A DNA stretch of 64,000 nt from Acanthochlamys bracteata (lineage: Eukaryota > Streptophyta > Magnoliopsida > Pandanales > Velloziaceae). The stretch is from the NCBI GenBank assembly GCA_019914995.1, contig CM034134.1, positions 7,510,463-7,574,462 of the forward strand. The letters are read 5' to 3'. The position numbers and the translations under genes were made by a program. Under the pieces are notes generated by a model, which was not told where the DNA came from, did not search any database, and saw only the letters and a list, made by a program, of their open reading frames with translations. This document shows, one piece after another, positions 46,289-58,989 of this stretch (positions are counted from its first letter, which is position 1; the number at the start of each line of letters is the position of its first letter).

Positions 46289-46299
46289 GAAGTAATGAA

Positions 46300-46489
46300 G
46301 AGCGTTTGACAAAATATTTTTCAAAATTAATTTTAAATTTTTAAAAAAGTTATTTAAAAATTTAAAATATAAAAAAAATTTATCATAATATAATTTTTTT
46401 AATTAAATAAATAAATTTAGTTTAAAAAAAAATAATAATATGTTTTGTTTTAAAAAATTTTATTTTAAAAAGGACGCCTAAAATGTCTC
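46300..46489. repeat. Family A AT-rich MITE-like element, copy 10
   Basis: Begins GAGCGTTTGACAAAATAT and ends GGACGCCTAAAATGTCTC. It is absent from the partner LTR, so it also inserted after the retroelement. It lies 11 bp from the family D MITE. Confidence 0.7.
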
Positions 46490-49400
46490 GTCTGAGAGAA
46501 GAAATTGAAATGAATCTTCCCCTCTCCCACGGCCCGAAGAAACCGTAGCCAACGTTTTGCCTAAACTTCATATGTTTTTTTCTCGCAGGACAGCTGCGGC
46601 TAGGAGGAATTTCATCGGAGCTCAAACTCTACACATGGAGCTTCCGTGATCCTCTCAAACACCAAGTCTTCTCTCAGCCACACCGAATCTTTTCAAGGGG
46701 ATTGCAATCGCCCGAATCCTCCCAGATCTGGGCATGTAGAGTTTATATTTTGTTTCCTTCCTTTAGTCGTTGGATTGGATTGGAATTGCAGGGCTTGAGA
46801 GGGTATAAAGAAGGGGATCAACTAGCAACGAAGGGAGGAGTTCAGCCGCTGCTAGAACCACCGGATCTATAGAGCCGGGGCATCAGACAGAGGACGGAGA
46901 GCAAGGAGCGAGAAGACTGCAAGTATTGCTATACTCTAGATTTGATTTCTCTTCTCTTATATTTATTTTCAATCAACTTTGTAGTTTGTAATAGCATGAG
47001 TAACTAAAATCTAGACTGAAATTTTGGATGAAACCCTAAATTAATTTGCTTTGTTTTTTTCTAATATATTATGATGTATGATTGTTGAATGAATTGTGAA
47101 TTATTAATCTTTATGTTAATTGCGAATTATACATTAAGATAATATCTGAATTATTTGATTATTGTGTTTGCGAGAACTAATCGGAACATAATTTGTGATC
47201 TTAAGATTAATAATTATAATTAGTATTTTTTGGACCAAAATAATATGATTATATGATTTCTGGTTTCATTAGATATTAATGAATCTCAGGTTTGATTCTG
47301 AACTGGACCAAAATTAGAGTCATAATTAGAAATCCGACCTAAGAACTGGACCAAAGTATTAGGTAAAAAATCTTCACATTAGTAAATAAAAATCATCACA
47401 TTTACTTAAAGATTCAATCAAAGGACAAGTGGTGCATTCTGAAATTCCAGTTGTTCCCACTTTTGCTTTCTAAAACCCGTTTGTCTAGTTGTTTGATTTA
47501 GATCTTAATATATATTTTTAATTTGATAAACAATCTTTATTCTATTATATATTTTGTAAGATTGGTTTGAGTTAGAACTAACTTCTGTGGATTGAACCTG
47601 TATGTGATATAGACGACAACCGTGCACTAGATGATTTTAGCCTTATCAAGTTTTTTTGCACCGTTGCTGGGGATTGTTAGTTTTAATTTTGATTTAATCT
47701 AGTCTCTCTTAGATTCATCTAGGTTTTCTCTGCATATTTTGCATTTGTTTGGCATTTAATTTAGAGCATTTTTGTTTTGATTTTTGTTGCATTTAGATTA
47801 GTCCATCTGCATCACTTAAAAAAAAGTAGCTGCACATCATGGACAAATTTGACCATCCACTTAGACCTCCGAAATCTTATTTTCTTTTACAATATAATGC
47901 TTAACATTTTGAACTTCAACCCTCCATGATTCAACTTCTCCCTCATTTGTATGGGCATGCACATGAGGTTCCATATCTTCATGTTAAGAATTTTTATGAA
48001 ATTTGTGCAACTTTGAAAAATAATGGAGTCTCAGATGAATGAATTCGACTTCGTCTCTTTCCTTTTCATTAAAGGAGAAAGCAAAAGTGTGGTTCAATAA
48101 TTCTTGAGGCTCAATCTCTTAGTACTTGGGATCAGTTATCACAAAAATAATTCTTGCCGAGAGGACCCAAGCCTTATGTAAATTCAAAATTTTCAACAGA
48201 GAGAATGTGAGTTATTCTTTGAGGCATGAGAACAATTTAAAGATTTATTGCATAAATATTCTCACCATGGTTTTAAAAAATAGATGATCATAGAGCATTT
48301 TTATGAGGGTGTTTTATATCAAAGTAGGCAAACTATAGATGCGGCCTGTGGTGGTGCTCTAATGGATAAAAATGAGAATGAAGCATTTGAGTTGTTTGAA
48401 AAGCTCAGTGCTAATTCTCAATAGTGAGATTACACTAGAGATTGTGGGAAGAGGGGTATATGAGATAGATTCTGCACCTAATTTTGATGCTAGGTTTGAA
48501 GCTTTAGAGAGAAAGCTTAACATGGTTGTGAATCTTGTATCAAAAAGCCCTAGAAAAGAGAGTTGTGAAATTTGTGCTAATATAGATCATATGACCATAA
48601 TTTGTCGTTTGAATGACTCTTATTCAGAACTTGTTCAGAAGCAAGCCAATCAAATTGGCAATTTGAAAAGTTATGGAGTGATCCTTTTTCTAATAGTTGC
48701 AATCCTGCTTTTAGAAATCATCCCAACTTTTCTTGGTCTAATAATAAGAATATACAATATTCAATTCCTCAACCTTGGCAAGCACAAAGCCCATTCAAAC
48801 TGAGACTAGAAAGGAGCCAATTGATGAGTTACAACAACTTATGAAGTCATGATGCAAAACCAGCTTCAATTTCAAAATTTCACCAAACAATCCCTCTCTA
48901 GACTTGAAACCGAATAGCTGCAATTTCAGCAAGTAACCCAATAAGCTATATCAAAACTTGAAACTCAAGTTGGGCATATTGCATCTTATGTTAGTGAATG
49001 TGAGAAATGCAGATTCCCAATCCAACCTGAAATTAATCCTAGAAATTATGAGCACGTCAATGCAATCATGACACTTAGAAATGGCCAAAAGGATGACGAT
49101 GAGGTGACAATTGCAAAACCGGAATCTGAAAAAAAAATTCAAAAGATTATGCATCACTCACCAATGATTCTACATATATTGAACCCCCACCTTACGTGCC
49201 TAAGCCTTCATTTCCTTCACGCCTCATGTTTTCTATGAAAGAAGATAAGTTAAAAGATTTTATGAGTTGACTGAGCATGTAAGTGATTGTGTTGGCATTG
49301 ATGTAGTGGAGCAGATGAAAACTGAAGTTATACATAAAGACAACTTTGTTATTCCAGAAGAAATTCATGAGTTGAACAATTCTTATGTAGTACTGGACAA

Positions 49401-51408
49401 TTCATTAACTCAATTTTATGCTCCTGTGATATTTCAGCTAGTCATTCCAGGGGGCTACAAAAATTTAATCATTACCAATTTCAAATAACGAATAACAAAG
49501 GCGTCTGGCTGAAGACGTTAAACTAAGCGCTTCTTGGGAGGCAACCCACTTTAGTAACATTTGAATTTGTACGAATTTGATTTTCTTTTAGGTTTAATAT
49601 ATTTGGTTGCTTTTTTTTTTAGGGTCAACTCATAATCGCTAGAGTATGCAAGGCTTTTGGTCTAAGATCATGCTGGAACTGCACAGAGAAGAACTAGATT
49701 TAAGGGTGCTGATGATTTGGAGAACCTGAAAAAGGTTGGTTTCATATTGTTTATTCTCAGGTAAATCTTGATAAATGGTGAATGGCCTTGTTATTCTATG
49801 ATGCGCTCTACTAGGTAAGTTTCCGATACCTATTCATGATGATTGGTGAGGACTAATGCATATTATGAATTGCCTTACACATGATTGAATTGACTAAGAA
49901 TTAAAAGGGAAATGACGTATTATGATGATTGGGTTTAGTTTTGTTTGAAATCATTGATACTTGTTTGTATATGACTGCATGCATTACTCGGTATGTTTGG
50001 TGGATTAATCAGCTATGTGTAACATGTGCCAGCAGTGCTAGCAAATATGTTACTCACTGAAACGGCTTGCATGCTTGCAATTTTTAGTGCATACATTTAG
50101 GGAGATTTCTATGAAATTTGTTAAGCATTGGATCTTGGAAAAGGAAACTGAAATATGAATTTGCTAGATATATATGCTTGACATTGCTGGCTGTTACAAC
50201 AAACACTTGCATAATGATTGAAAATGCAGAAAATCATTCTTTGTTATCTCATTTTAGTTGAGCTGGATGAAATATGAGCTTCAAGTTGATCCAAATTGTT
50301 CCATGCCTGAAATAAAGCCAGTAGCCACTATAAGCTGCAGTGTTAGGGCTGTTATGTTTGATCTATTTGTTTCAATATACTACAGACGTTATTGTCAGTT
50401 GCTGACACAAGAAACTGTAATTGTAATCTCGCTGTCTGGAAGATTAATATTTGGAATTCAGTAAAATTTGATTGCATTTAGAAAATTAAACTTGTGTAGT
50501 GATAAATATTCTAATTGCTAGCCCTTCTTCTATTTTTCAATGATGAATTTGAACTCTCTTTCTAGCATAGCTTTTGAGACTAGAATTAGTATTTAAATTT
50601 GTTTGTCTAATATTCTTGTTAGCTAGATTTACTATCTTCTTTTAAATCGTGTTGTGTATAATTGAGATGATAAAGTCTTTCTACCATTCTAGACAATGCA
50701 ATTGAATACACGTTATAGAGAATGTTGAGTTCATAGTCCATAATTAGTAATGATATATATCACCATGAAATGTGAGGCGTAGAGTTGTTCTTCGTTTTTT
50801 TTGTTTTCATTTCTTATGAATAGTTGAGATACAGAGTTATGGAAGAGTCATCAAAGAGTGTAGGGTAAAGAAAAAGAAAAAGAAACAAAAGAAAAAAAGT
50901 AAAAGAAAAAGTTTGAGTATACCTTATAAAGTGCGAGAGTAAAAAAAAGAGCAATTGAATAAAATAAAAGAGCCGTAAAATTGGGCCAAGGCTCGAGTAA
51001 ATCATGTTCCTTTGAAGTTAGAAGTGCACTTGACTTTTTTGTGTTTTGACTTCCTAAGTTTGATGATTGCATTAATTACAACCTATGACTGTGAATTTCT
51101 AAAAATTGTTAAGAGTAGTGGAGAGATGATTTCTTAACAAATTTATGGACTTTGAATTCTATACTTTCTTGTAGCATGCTGCATGTATTCTTTGAATGCG
51201 AAGATTGATTTGATTTGATTGTACACAGTGCATTTAAGGAATTTTGTAGGTGATGTTGACTTGAGCATTAGGCTTAGAATATTTTTGGAGATTTGTGGTT
51301 GATTAAGCTATGCGTAGAATTGAGTTCTATGAGAATGGTTTGTGGAGAATGATATATACTATCAATTATTTAGCTCGAAACTAGCAAAAGTATAAGCTTG
51401 GAGGTATT

Positions 51409-52830
51409 TGATAAGCATTTAATTAGATGGATTTTAGTATCTGTATGTTATTAATTAAGTAAAGGTTTGTTATTATTTTGAGTTAATTAATGAGGTTTTG
51501 TTGCATATATAGGAAACGAAAGAAAATGAGTAAGAAAATCAAGAAGGATGATTTGACTTGTAGTTGGCCGATGAAGATGTAAGCATCACATGAAGTAATG
51601 TGGGAGAAGAAATTGAAAGAGAATCTTCCCCTCTCCCACGCTCGAGGAAATTGTAGCCAAAGTTTTGCCTAAACTTTATATTTTTTTCTCTCAAGACAGC
51701 CGCGGCTGGGAGGAATTTTACCGGAGCTCAAACTCTACACATGGAGCTTTCGTAATGTTCTCATCTCAGCCACACCAAATCTTTTCTAGCGAATAGCAAT
51801 CACACCGAATCCTACCAGATCTGGGCATCTAGAGTTTATATTCTTTTTCCTTCGTTTAGTCGTTGGATTGATTGGAATTGCAGGGCTTGAGAGGGTATAA
51901 AGAAGGGGGATCAACCAACAACGAAGGGAGGAGTTCGGCTGTGGCTAGAACCACCGGATCTATAGAGCGGGGGCATCAGACAGAGGACGGAGAGCAAGGA
52001 GCGAGAAGACTGCAAGTATTGCTATACTCTAGATTTGATTTCTCTTCTTTTATATTTATTTTCAGTCAACTTTGTAGTTTGTAATAGCATGAGTAACTAA
52101 AATCTAGATTGGAATTTTGGATGAAACCCTGAATTCATTTGCTTGAATTTTTTTAAATATTATGATGTATGATTGTTGAATGAATTGTGAGTTATTAATT
52201 TTTATGTTAATTGCGAATTAGACATTAAGATAATATCTGAGTTATTTGATTATTGTGTTTGCGAGGATCAATCCTAATATAATTTGTGATCTTAAGATTA
52301 ATAATTATAATTAGTATTTTTTAATCAAAATAATATAATTATATAAATTTTTATTTTATTATATTTTAATGTAGTTTTAGTTTAATTTTAAATTAGACCA
52401 AAGTTTGAATAAATTTAGGGATAATTGATTCTAAACTGGATCAATGTTAGAGTTATAATTAAAAATTCTATCTAAGGATTGGACCGAAGTAGTAGGTACT
52501 AAATTTTCATATTAGTCAATAAAATTATCACACTTATTTAATGATTCAAGCAAACGAAGCTAGTGGTTGATTCTAAATTCCAATTATTATCACATTTGTG
52601 GGTAAAGCCTATTTTGTCTCGTTGTTTGATTTAGATTTTAGTACATATTTGTAGTTTGATAAAAAAATCTTTATCCTATTATATATTTTATGATATTGAT
52701 TTGAGTTAGAGTTAACTTCGGTCTCCGTAGATCGAACATATATTTATTGTATAGTAGACGACAATCGGTCACTTGTGGGATAAATTAGAATAGAATTTCT
52801 ATATTTTCTTAAATAATTTTACACTCATCA
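51409..52830 (+). repeat. 3' LTR of the Athila-type element
   Basis: Begins TGATAAGCATTTAAT and ends CACTCATCA, followed by the GTCTC duplication. It lacks both MITEs found in the 5' LTR. Confidence 0.85.
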
Positions 52831-52969
52831 GTCTCAAAAAGCAGTGAAGTCTTAGATTATTATATCTTATCTATATTTATTACTTTCATCTACAATTCTG
52901 GTAAGGTAATCTCTCGTCTATTGTCAAACTTATAAACTCCATCTAGACAAACCAGGTCCTAACTATTAT

Positions 52970-53822
52970 TAGGAGTGGCAATATATGACCTGACCTAAAA
53001 ATGCAATCCAAAATCGACCTGTTTAATTAGGGTTAGGATTGAAAATTTTGACCCATATAAATATATGGGTTGGGTTAGGGTTGAACGTATTTGACCCGAT
53101 TATTAAATGGGTCGATCCGAGTTAACCCGAAATTGATCTACCAATCCGAAATATCACCTTTTGAATTAACAGTTCTTGATTTTTTCTTACCGTATAATAA
53201 AATATTGGCAATAAAAATAATCGATAATAGTTATTTACAAATTATTAAATTATATTATATTTATAATTAAATCTTTATTTTTATATTTTAGTAAAATAGT
53301 GTAAGATGAAAATTATAATATTATCGAAAGTATTACTATGTAGATATTTTTAATGACGAATTTAGATTTCGTATAAAGATTTTATGAAAATTTTGTTAGA
53401 TAGATATATTTATCAAAATTTTTGTCGAAATTATTATATGTATTTATAATCATAAATTTCAATTGTTATCATATATTTTCAAAAAATAAAAATAATATTT
53501 TTTTTGGATATTTTAAGTACCGATGAAGATATTAAGGAATGCATATTTTGTCGGACATAATTATATCTCGTCAGTAAAAATATCGTACACTTTCATTCAA
53601 ACTGATCTTATAATTTCGTCGAAGCTTAAAAATATAACATTAATAATTAATAATTTTAATTATTAAATGGGTCGACCCGAATTTGACCCGGTTATTAGTA
53701 GGTTGGATTAGGATTGACAATTTTGACCCGTATAAATTCATGGGTTGAGTTAGGGTTGAACGAATTTGATCCGGTTATTAAATGGGTTGATCCGAAATCG
53801 ATCCATCAATCCATATTGCCAT
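52970..53822. repeat. Family C element, near full length
   Basis: Starts TAGGAGTGGCAATATATG; its far end read inwards is TATGGCAATATGGATTGATG. The GGGTTAGGGTTGAACG ... TTATTAAATGGGT.GATCCG block occurs twice (about 53065-53125 and 53740-53795) in the same orientation, around an A/T middle. Confidence 0.55.
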
Positions 53823-55571
53823 AGATATCACCGGCTATGTTTCTGTACACCACTAAGCATAAATGTAATAATATGGGTATCTAGTTTGTGTATCTTTTCA
53901 CTCTGGCCTCTTATTACTAATCAGATGAGTGTGGAAGACGATCCCTAGATAATAGACTAGAGAAACATTTAGAGAACGAATATTTAAGACTACTTAAGAT
54001 GGTAGAATCTAGAAAGTGAAAAAGAGAACTTGATTAAGTACGGTTGTCCTACAGGACAAGCCTAATGCCCGCATACATCTTATGGAAAATTAAAGTTACA
54101 GAGAGTTAATGAATAAATGATTAGACAGAGGAAAGTTGATGCATTATAAGTTAAAAAAACCAACAAAATTGAACTAGAATACCAGCAGCATAGCTTACCT
54201 CAAAGCAAAGCAACCTCTTCTATTGTTTGCAACTATAAAAAGAGCAGCAACTAGGGCCGCATTTCAGCTTCCTAATAAGTGGGTGGGTGTGCTTGGTCAA
54301 GGGATGGCAATCAAAGGGACGCCTAATTACAATACATTAGGGCTCTATCTGTGCAAGTCAGCTGAACACCGTGATTGATGAGTGGGTAGGTGGGTTAGGT
54401 GCACCTCTCGCCCAGTGGGAAGTCATGAGGCTAGTCCCCCTGAATGAAGAAGTAGTGGGGCCCCCTTCCCGCCCACGTATGCGCCTTTATTTTTATTTAG
54501 ATTCTAAATATTAGGCTTTATTCTGCCTTATAAATAATCCTTCTTTCTGGCAAAACGCAATTCGTCAATGTGAAATCTCCAAGCTCGCACTGCAAGCAAC
54601 AATTAGTATGCTACAGTAACTAATAATAAAGAGATTGTATAAACTAAGATTGATCATACTGCCGAAAGGTTAGAAATGTTAAAAAGTAGCGAAACCACAG
54701 TATCCTATAAATGAAGGTGCAAATTTCTTCTCTTGAGGAACAATATCGATAAACAAATTCCCTCCGGATGACAACATAAAGCACAAACTTGCAAATTACC
54801 ACTGTTAAGCAGCAACCTTATTGATGAAACAGCATTCGGGTGCAAAAAACCGCCAATAACATCCATGGACCCTTCTAAGTTGCTGTAGTATTTTGGCCAC
54901 TCCAAGTAAATGATCAGTATGGTTTTCATGATGGATCCTTGTCAATGGTGCTATTTGTAAAGCATTCCTCATTTCCAAAGGCTATAACGTCCATTGAATC
55001 ACTCTTCATTTTGTTGCTTTGGAACCCCAAGTGGTAATAAGAAATTACAAGTTATGTTTATAACTTAACTTGCACTAATCAGCCAAATCAAACAAACCAA
55101 CTAATTGTTGAAGTGTTGGATGTAGTATAATTGCGGATTGTCAATATGTCTGAATTGCTATGCTAAATATAGTATGCTTGGATTTTATATGGGATTACTG
55201 CTACGTGCATTTTTTTTTTTGTGATGACAAAAAAGAGAAGAAATAAGAATTATTGTACAAATGAATCATGTGCAGACAATATCTATGTAGTAGTTATGCA
55301 GGTAAATGCAAGTTAAATTTGAGAATATACGTACACAGGTGCAAAGATTGTAAAGACAAAAGGGGAGAAAATATGCACAGGTAAAAATGCAAGAGTTGGA
55401 TCCACTTAGCAAAGATGCACTGTGTGAGGGGGAGAAGAAAAGTCCACATGACTGGTAACAAAGTTTTCTTATTTAAGATAATCATTGTATAATGAAGAAA
55501 ATATTTTATTTGAAATTATTTAGGATGCATATACTTCTTAATTGTTTTGTTATTATAAGAAATAGAAAGAT
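53823..55571. other. Intergenic block with a GC-richer TATA-bearing patch
   Basis: 54255-54500 is GC-rich (GTGGGTGGGTGTGC, GGGGCCCCCTTCCCGCCC) and is followed by CCTTATAAATAATCC near 54530, like a plant promoter or an LTR U3/R region. No gene or partner LTR follows. A 225-bp minus-strand frame at 54705-54929 has no family match. Confidence 0.35.
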
Positions 55572-57200
55572 TATTGAAACTCTAAGGTTGATTTTGATGA
55601 TAAAAAAAATTAGAATTATATTTTATAACTTAGCTTGGACTAACCAGCTAAATCAAGCTCTTTGGAATATTACAAATATAAATTATCCTACACCTAGCAC
55701 ATAACCAGTCAGTTATACTATAAGGAGAATTTTCAGCTGCAGATAGCTGCCAAATAATCTGTAAGTGATAATCTTTCATCAGATGCAAGATAGAAAAATT
55801 TGCACAAGTGTGTTAGCAGAACATCAAGCTGATCGAGCAAGAAAACAGTGCATATAGAAACAGAGGAGCCAGCTGATTAGATGCTACATCGTCAACAAGA
55901 GAAGATCAATACCTTCACCGACACTTCAGAAAGATTCGTTATACTGGGAGGATTATATGATTCAAGCTACATAGAAGAGGAGTAAATTACATCATCCATT
56001 GGTCAACTTCAGCAACATCTAGTCAAAGCTCTCAGCTGCACAATGAAACACTCGTTAGCAAACAGATTTCAGAAACATTATTAAGTTTACAAAAAGAAGC
56101 AAAAAAATAGAATGATTAGGTCAGTCGAATCAGAACATCAACACTAATTCTATCTTCAACTACATTCCACTGAAAAGCAGATTCGAGCCTTGGAGTTAAA
56201 CCCAAGAATCGAGTAACTCGTGGTCGCACGGGAGCTACAACAGCTCGCGGGAGAACGCCAGCTTGAACAACAAATTGAGACCGGGAGTTTCAAATTCAAC
56301 CGAGCCTCAAACCAGAAATTTGAAGTCACTAAGGACCACGCGAAGAATAAAATCATTCAGCTGACGCAAATGAGGCAGCCTTTCAAGCGAGAATGCAGTC
56401 AATGCTGGTGGGAAGCCAAATTCCGATCCAACTGAGCAAAATTAAATCCTAAATGATGGCTCAACTGAAGGCCTATTGGATATTCCAAACCACAGCCATC
56501 ACCTCGTTCAACAACTCTCAAGTGGAAAGAGGAAGCTCAACAGAAGATGTCTTGAGGACTATAGCAGACGAGTAAGCCTCAACGGAAAGAATTCAAACAG
56601 GTAGATTTTAGAAGCTCTAGCTTGTAAGAAGAAACCATATAAGAAGGAGAAACAAACTAGAACAGAACGAGAAGAAGAACACAGAGAAAAGCTGAAAGAA
56701 AAAGACGCTCAAAAGCATTCGCAGAGAAGCTTAACACGTCAAAACATTTCTCACCATTGCTAATCAATTACTGTGAACATAATCTCCCAGCAATTTTTAA
56801 AATCATCTCAACTTGTTTAGATTGAATTCACACTTATATTGAGATAGATTATATGCTTGTACACTTCTCTACAACATAGAAGCTAAGTGCTTGATAGCAC
56901 TTGTAGAGTAGGCTCGGTAAAAGCTCGGTGGATATTCACTAATTTTGTAATAAAGCTATAGTTGTGCAGTCAGAATGATGAGCGTCCAGTAGGCTATAAA
57001 AATTTGTCTTGCATAGAAAACCTATATAAGGCAAATGTCTTTGGTAAAACATTTTGCTTAGATAGTCTATAGCTTTTAAATATTAGTGGATTTGTAGCTC
57101 TTATCAAAGAGCGACCATGTACGTAAATAAGAAGTTTTCGAATCACTGCCTCTACTTACTGTGTGATCTTCAACACTGCTGAGATTTACCTCATCATGTA
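55572..57200 (+). mobile_element. SIRE-like copia LTR remnant, possibly solo
   Basis: It starts with the sequence typical of SIRE/Maximus LTRs (TATTGAAACTCTAAGGTTGA then TTTTGATGATAA), parallel to the start of the minus-strand LTR at 63160. It continues through LTR-like sequence to about 57200. No primer site or coding part follows. The right edge is approximate. Confidence 0.4.
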
Positions 57201-57671
57201 TTATCCTACACACAGCTAGCTACATAACTGCTAAATGTAGAAGCTTTACTAGCCAAAAATTTTTAAATATCAATTTAATTTATCATTCTCTTTTTGAGTT
57301 GAACTTGCAGGTTCTTCTAACGTGTCGGTAAAATCGCTTTGCATGCAACAAATTCACTACGACAGCACAATACAACACCACGAAGTCCAACACAGAGAAT
57401 TGCAGCTCGTGGACCTAGGGGCCCGATTTGAGCTGGGCTGGGCTCGGCGTAGCAACCCACTAGGCTCGGCATAGCAAGCAAGTCCATGCAACACAGCGGT
57501 AGCTCGCCATGGAGAAAGATGTCGGGCTACGGACGACTTGTGAGAGATCGGAGCAATTAGAATCAGTAGGAAGCAATTCGAGAGTGCACGTGATTGGAGA
57601 TCGATCGATTGGAGATTGGACGGCCATAAAAAATTACAGCAAAAGAGAAGATTGCGGAGACCATCGCATAG

Positions 57672-58505
57672 ATGACAGCGCTCGTCGGAGTAGCGATTCT
57701 AGTTGGTTGCAGAGGCAACGTAATTGCGCGAGCGTGGCGAGCATATCCGGCAGAAGGAGGAAGTTCTCGTTATGCGGGGGCGAGAGAAACTCGGGCGTAT
57801 TGCAGCTGCAGCACCGGGCCGTTAGAGAAATGTGACCTGTATTACAGAAAAACAGCAAAAGAATAGTCAGGTATCTATTTGCGGTTTTCTCAATGTTTGT
57901 TGGAAAGATTTTGTGTGCAGGAAAAACACAAGATCATAGTCAGTTACTCACTTGTTGTTTTTTCTCTGCTAGCTGTAAAGTTTTAAGTTCAAAATTTTAA
58001 TCTACGACTTAGTTCATTTTATCTCCAATTGAATTGTTTTGAGCAGAATTCACAACAATTTATGTTTGGCACTGCTTATCAAAAATAATTTTTTAATTTT
58101 TTTTTATTTCATATTTTTTAAAATATATTTTATAAATATTTAAAAATTTTATTTAAAAATTTAAAAAAAATTTTACGAAATAAAATTTTTTTATAATATA
58201 TTTTTATTATTTTTAAAAAAAAAAAATACTTATTTTATAAAAATATAAAAATATTTTTTATTTAAAAAAATTTATTTCATAGACGATTCCAAACGTATCA
58301 TCTGTTTCATCTTAGCTTACAATGTGACATTCGTAGCTGTTAAGTTTGACTAAAATTTAAACAATTATTATCTAACCTTCATTCTTCTTGCAGATTCGAG
58401 GAGTACGTTGATTACATCATCCGCGATGAAGTTGCGAGAGCACTTGATCTGAAAATGCTTAAAATTGGAAAAAGCAAAAGTCAGGTACAGAAGATGGGAG
58501 ACTAG
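57672..58505 (+). CDS. Possible small two-exon gene, function unknown
   Basis: A GC-rich segment (about 57330-57870) ends with a 64-codon frame from ATG 57672 (MTALVGVAILVGCRGNVIAR ... YCSCSTGPLEKCDLYYRK). A strong acceptor (TTCTTCTTGCAG) at 58393 then precedes 58394-58505, which encodes FEEYVDYIIRDEVARALDLK and LKIGKSKSQVQKMGD then TAG; this second part reads like a genuine helical exon. The obvious donor (AGTCAG|GTATCT at 57882) does not keep the first frame open. A weaker donor (GACCT|GTATTA, about 57840) would join in frame. A family A MITE lies in the intron. It may be a real gene with a different first exon, or a pseudogene. Confidence 0.35.
58061..58299. repeat. Family A AT-rich MITE-like element, copy 11
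   Basis: Starts TATGTTTGGCACTGCTTATC; the reverse complement of the end is TACGTTTGGAATCGTCTATG. This is one of the best inverted termini in the family. Confidence 0.65.
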
Positions 58506-58689
58506 TTATTCTAGTGTAAAGTTAAACTGGGAAAGTGTGAAGTTAGGCTCCTGTAGTTCTAACAGGCAATACCCTGTACAAAAGTTGCGTTTATTTTTGA
58601 AACACATTTAAATCTTAGAAAATAAATTTAAGAATAAAACTAAAATTAAAATATTAATAAAAAATAAAATTTTATATTAATAAAAATAA

Positions 58690-58830
58690 AATCATGGTCA
58701 TACTAATAAAAAAAACGATAAAGAATAAACAAATACAACCACAAAAGATTTCTAGTGGTTTGACTGCATACTTGCATTCCTCTCTCTCCAAAAGTAAAAC
58801 CATCTCAAACTCTATTTGCTATAATTGCTA
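58690..58830. repeat. Duplicated flank, copy 3 (partial)
   Basis: Resembles 35540-35600 plus 35820-35900 with the intervening MITE absent (AAATCATGGTCATACTAATA ... GCTAATTACAACCTCTAAGAT). Confidence 0.45.
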
Positions 58831-58989
58831 ATTACAACCTCTAAGATAAACAGTTTAAATTCTTTAGTTCCAATTAAGTATCTAATAATTTATTTTATAA
58901 TTATCATATGAGATTCTTTACGGTCACTTTGAAATATTGCATATAAGCGTATACTGAATCGAATGTTTTACCTACTAGTAATTAAATAT

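Larger units (their letters stand above)
45849..47648 (+). repeat. 5' LTR of the Athila-type element
   Basis: Aligns with 51409-52830 over its whole length, apart from two inserted MITEs (46028-46288 and 46300-46489) and a length difference at the 3' end. It begins TGAT and ends ATCA. Confidence 0.85.
45849..52830 (+). mobile_element. Athila-type (Ty3/gypsy) LTR retrotransposon fossil, non-autonomous
   Basis: The element starts TGATGAGC and ends CTCATCA, with the 5-bp target duplication GTCTC on both sides (45844-45848 and 52831-52835). 5' LTR 45849-47648, 3' LTR 51409-52830. The primer site at 47656-47673 (TTGCACCGTTGCTGGGGA) matches 15 of 18 bases of the tRNA-Asp site typical of Athila/Tat elements. 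Gag-like similarity of Athila type lies at about 48130-48430. No reverse transcriptase or integrase could be recognised in the 3.7-kb interior. The reading frames are broken at many places. LTRs match well over 90% in the best blocks and less elsewhere, so the insertion is moderately old. Two MITEs landed later in the 5' LTR. Confidence 0.85.

Noticed and set aside
50851-51072. Minus-strand frames in the Athila interior near 50.8-51.1 kb
   Set aside because: Low-complexity TTT/CTT-rich sequence without retroelement domains.
51872-52084. 70-codon frame GLRGYKEGGSTNNEGRSS
   Set aside because: It lies within the 3' LTR and matches non-coding sequence in the 5' LTR, so it is not an independent gene.
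54705-54929. Minus-strand frame with IGGFLHPNAVSSIRLLL
   Set aside because: Some protein-like feel, but no splice context, domain or neighbour to support a gene.
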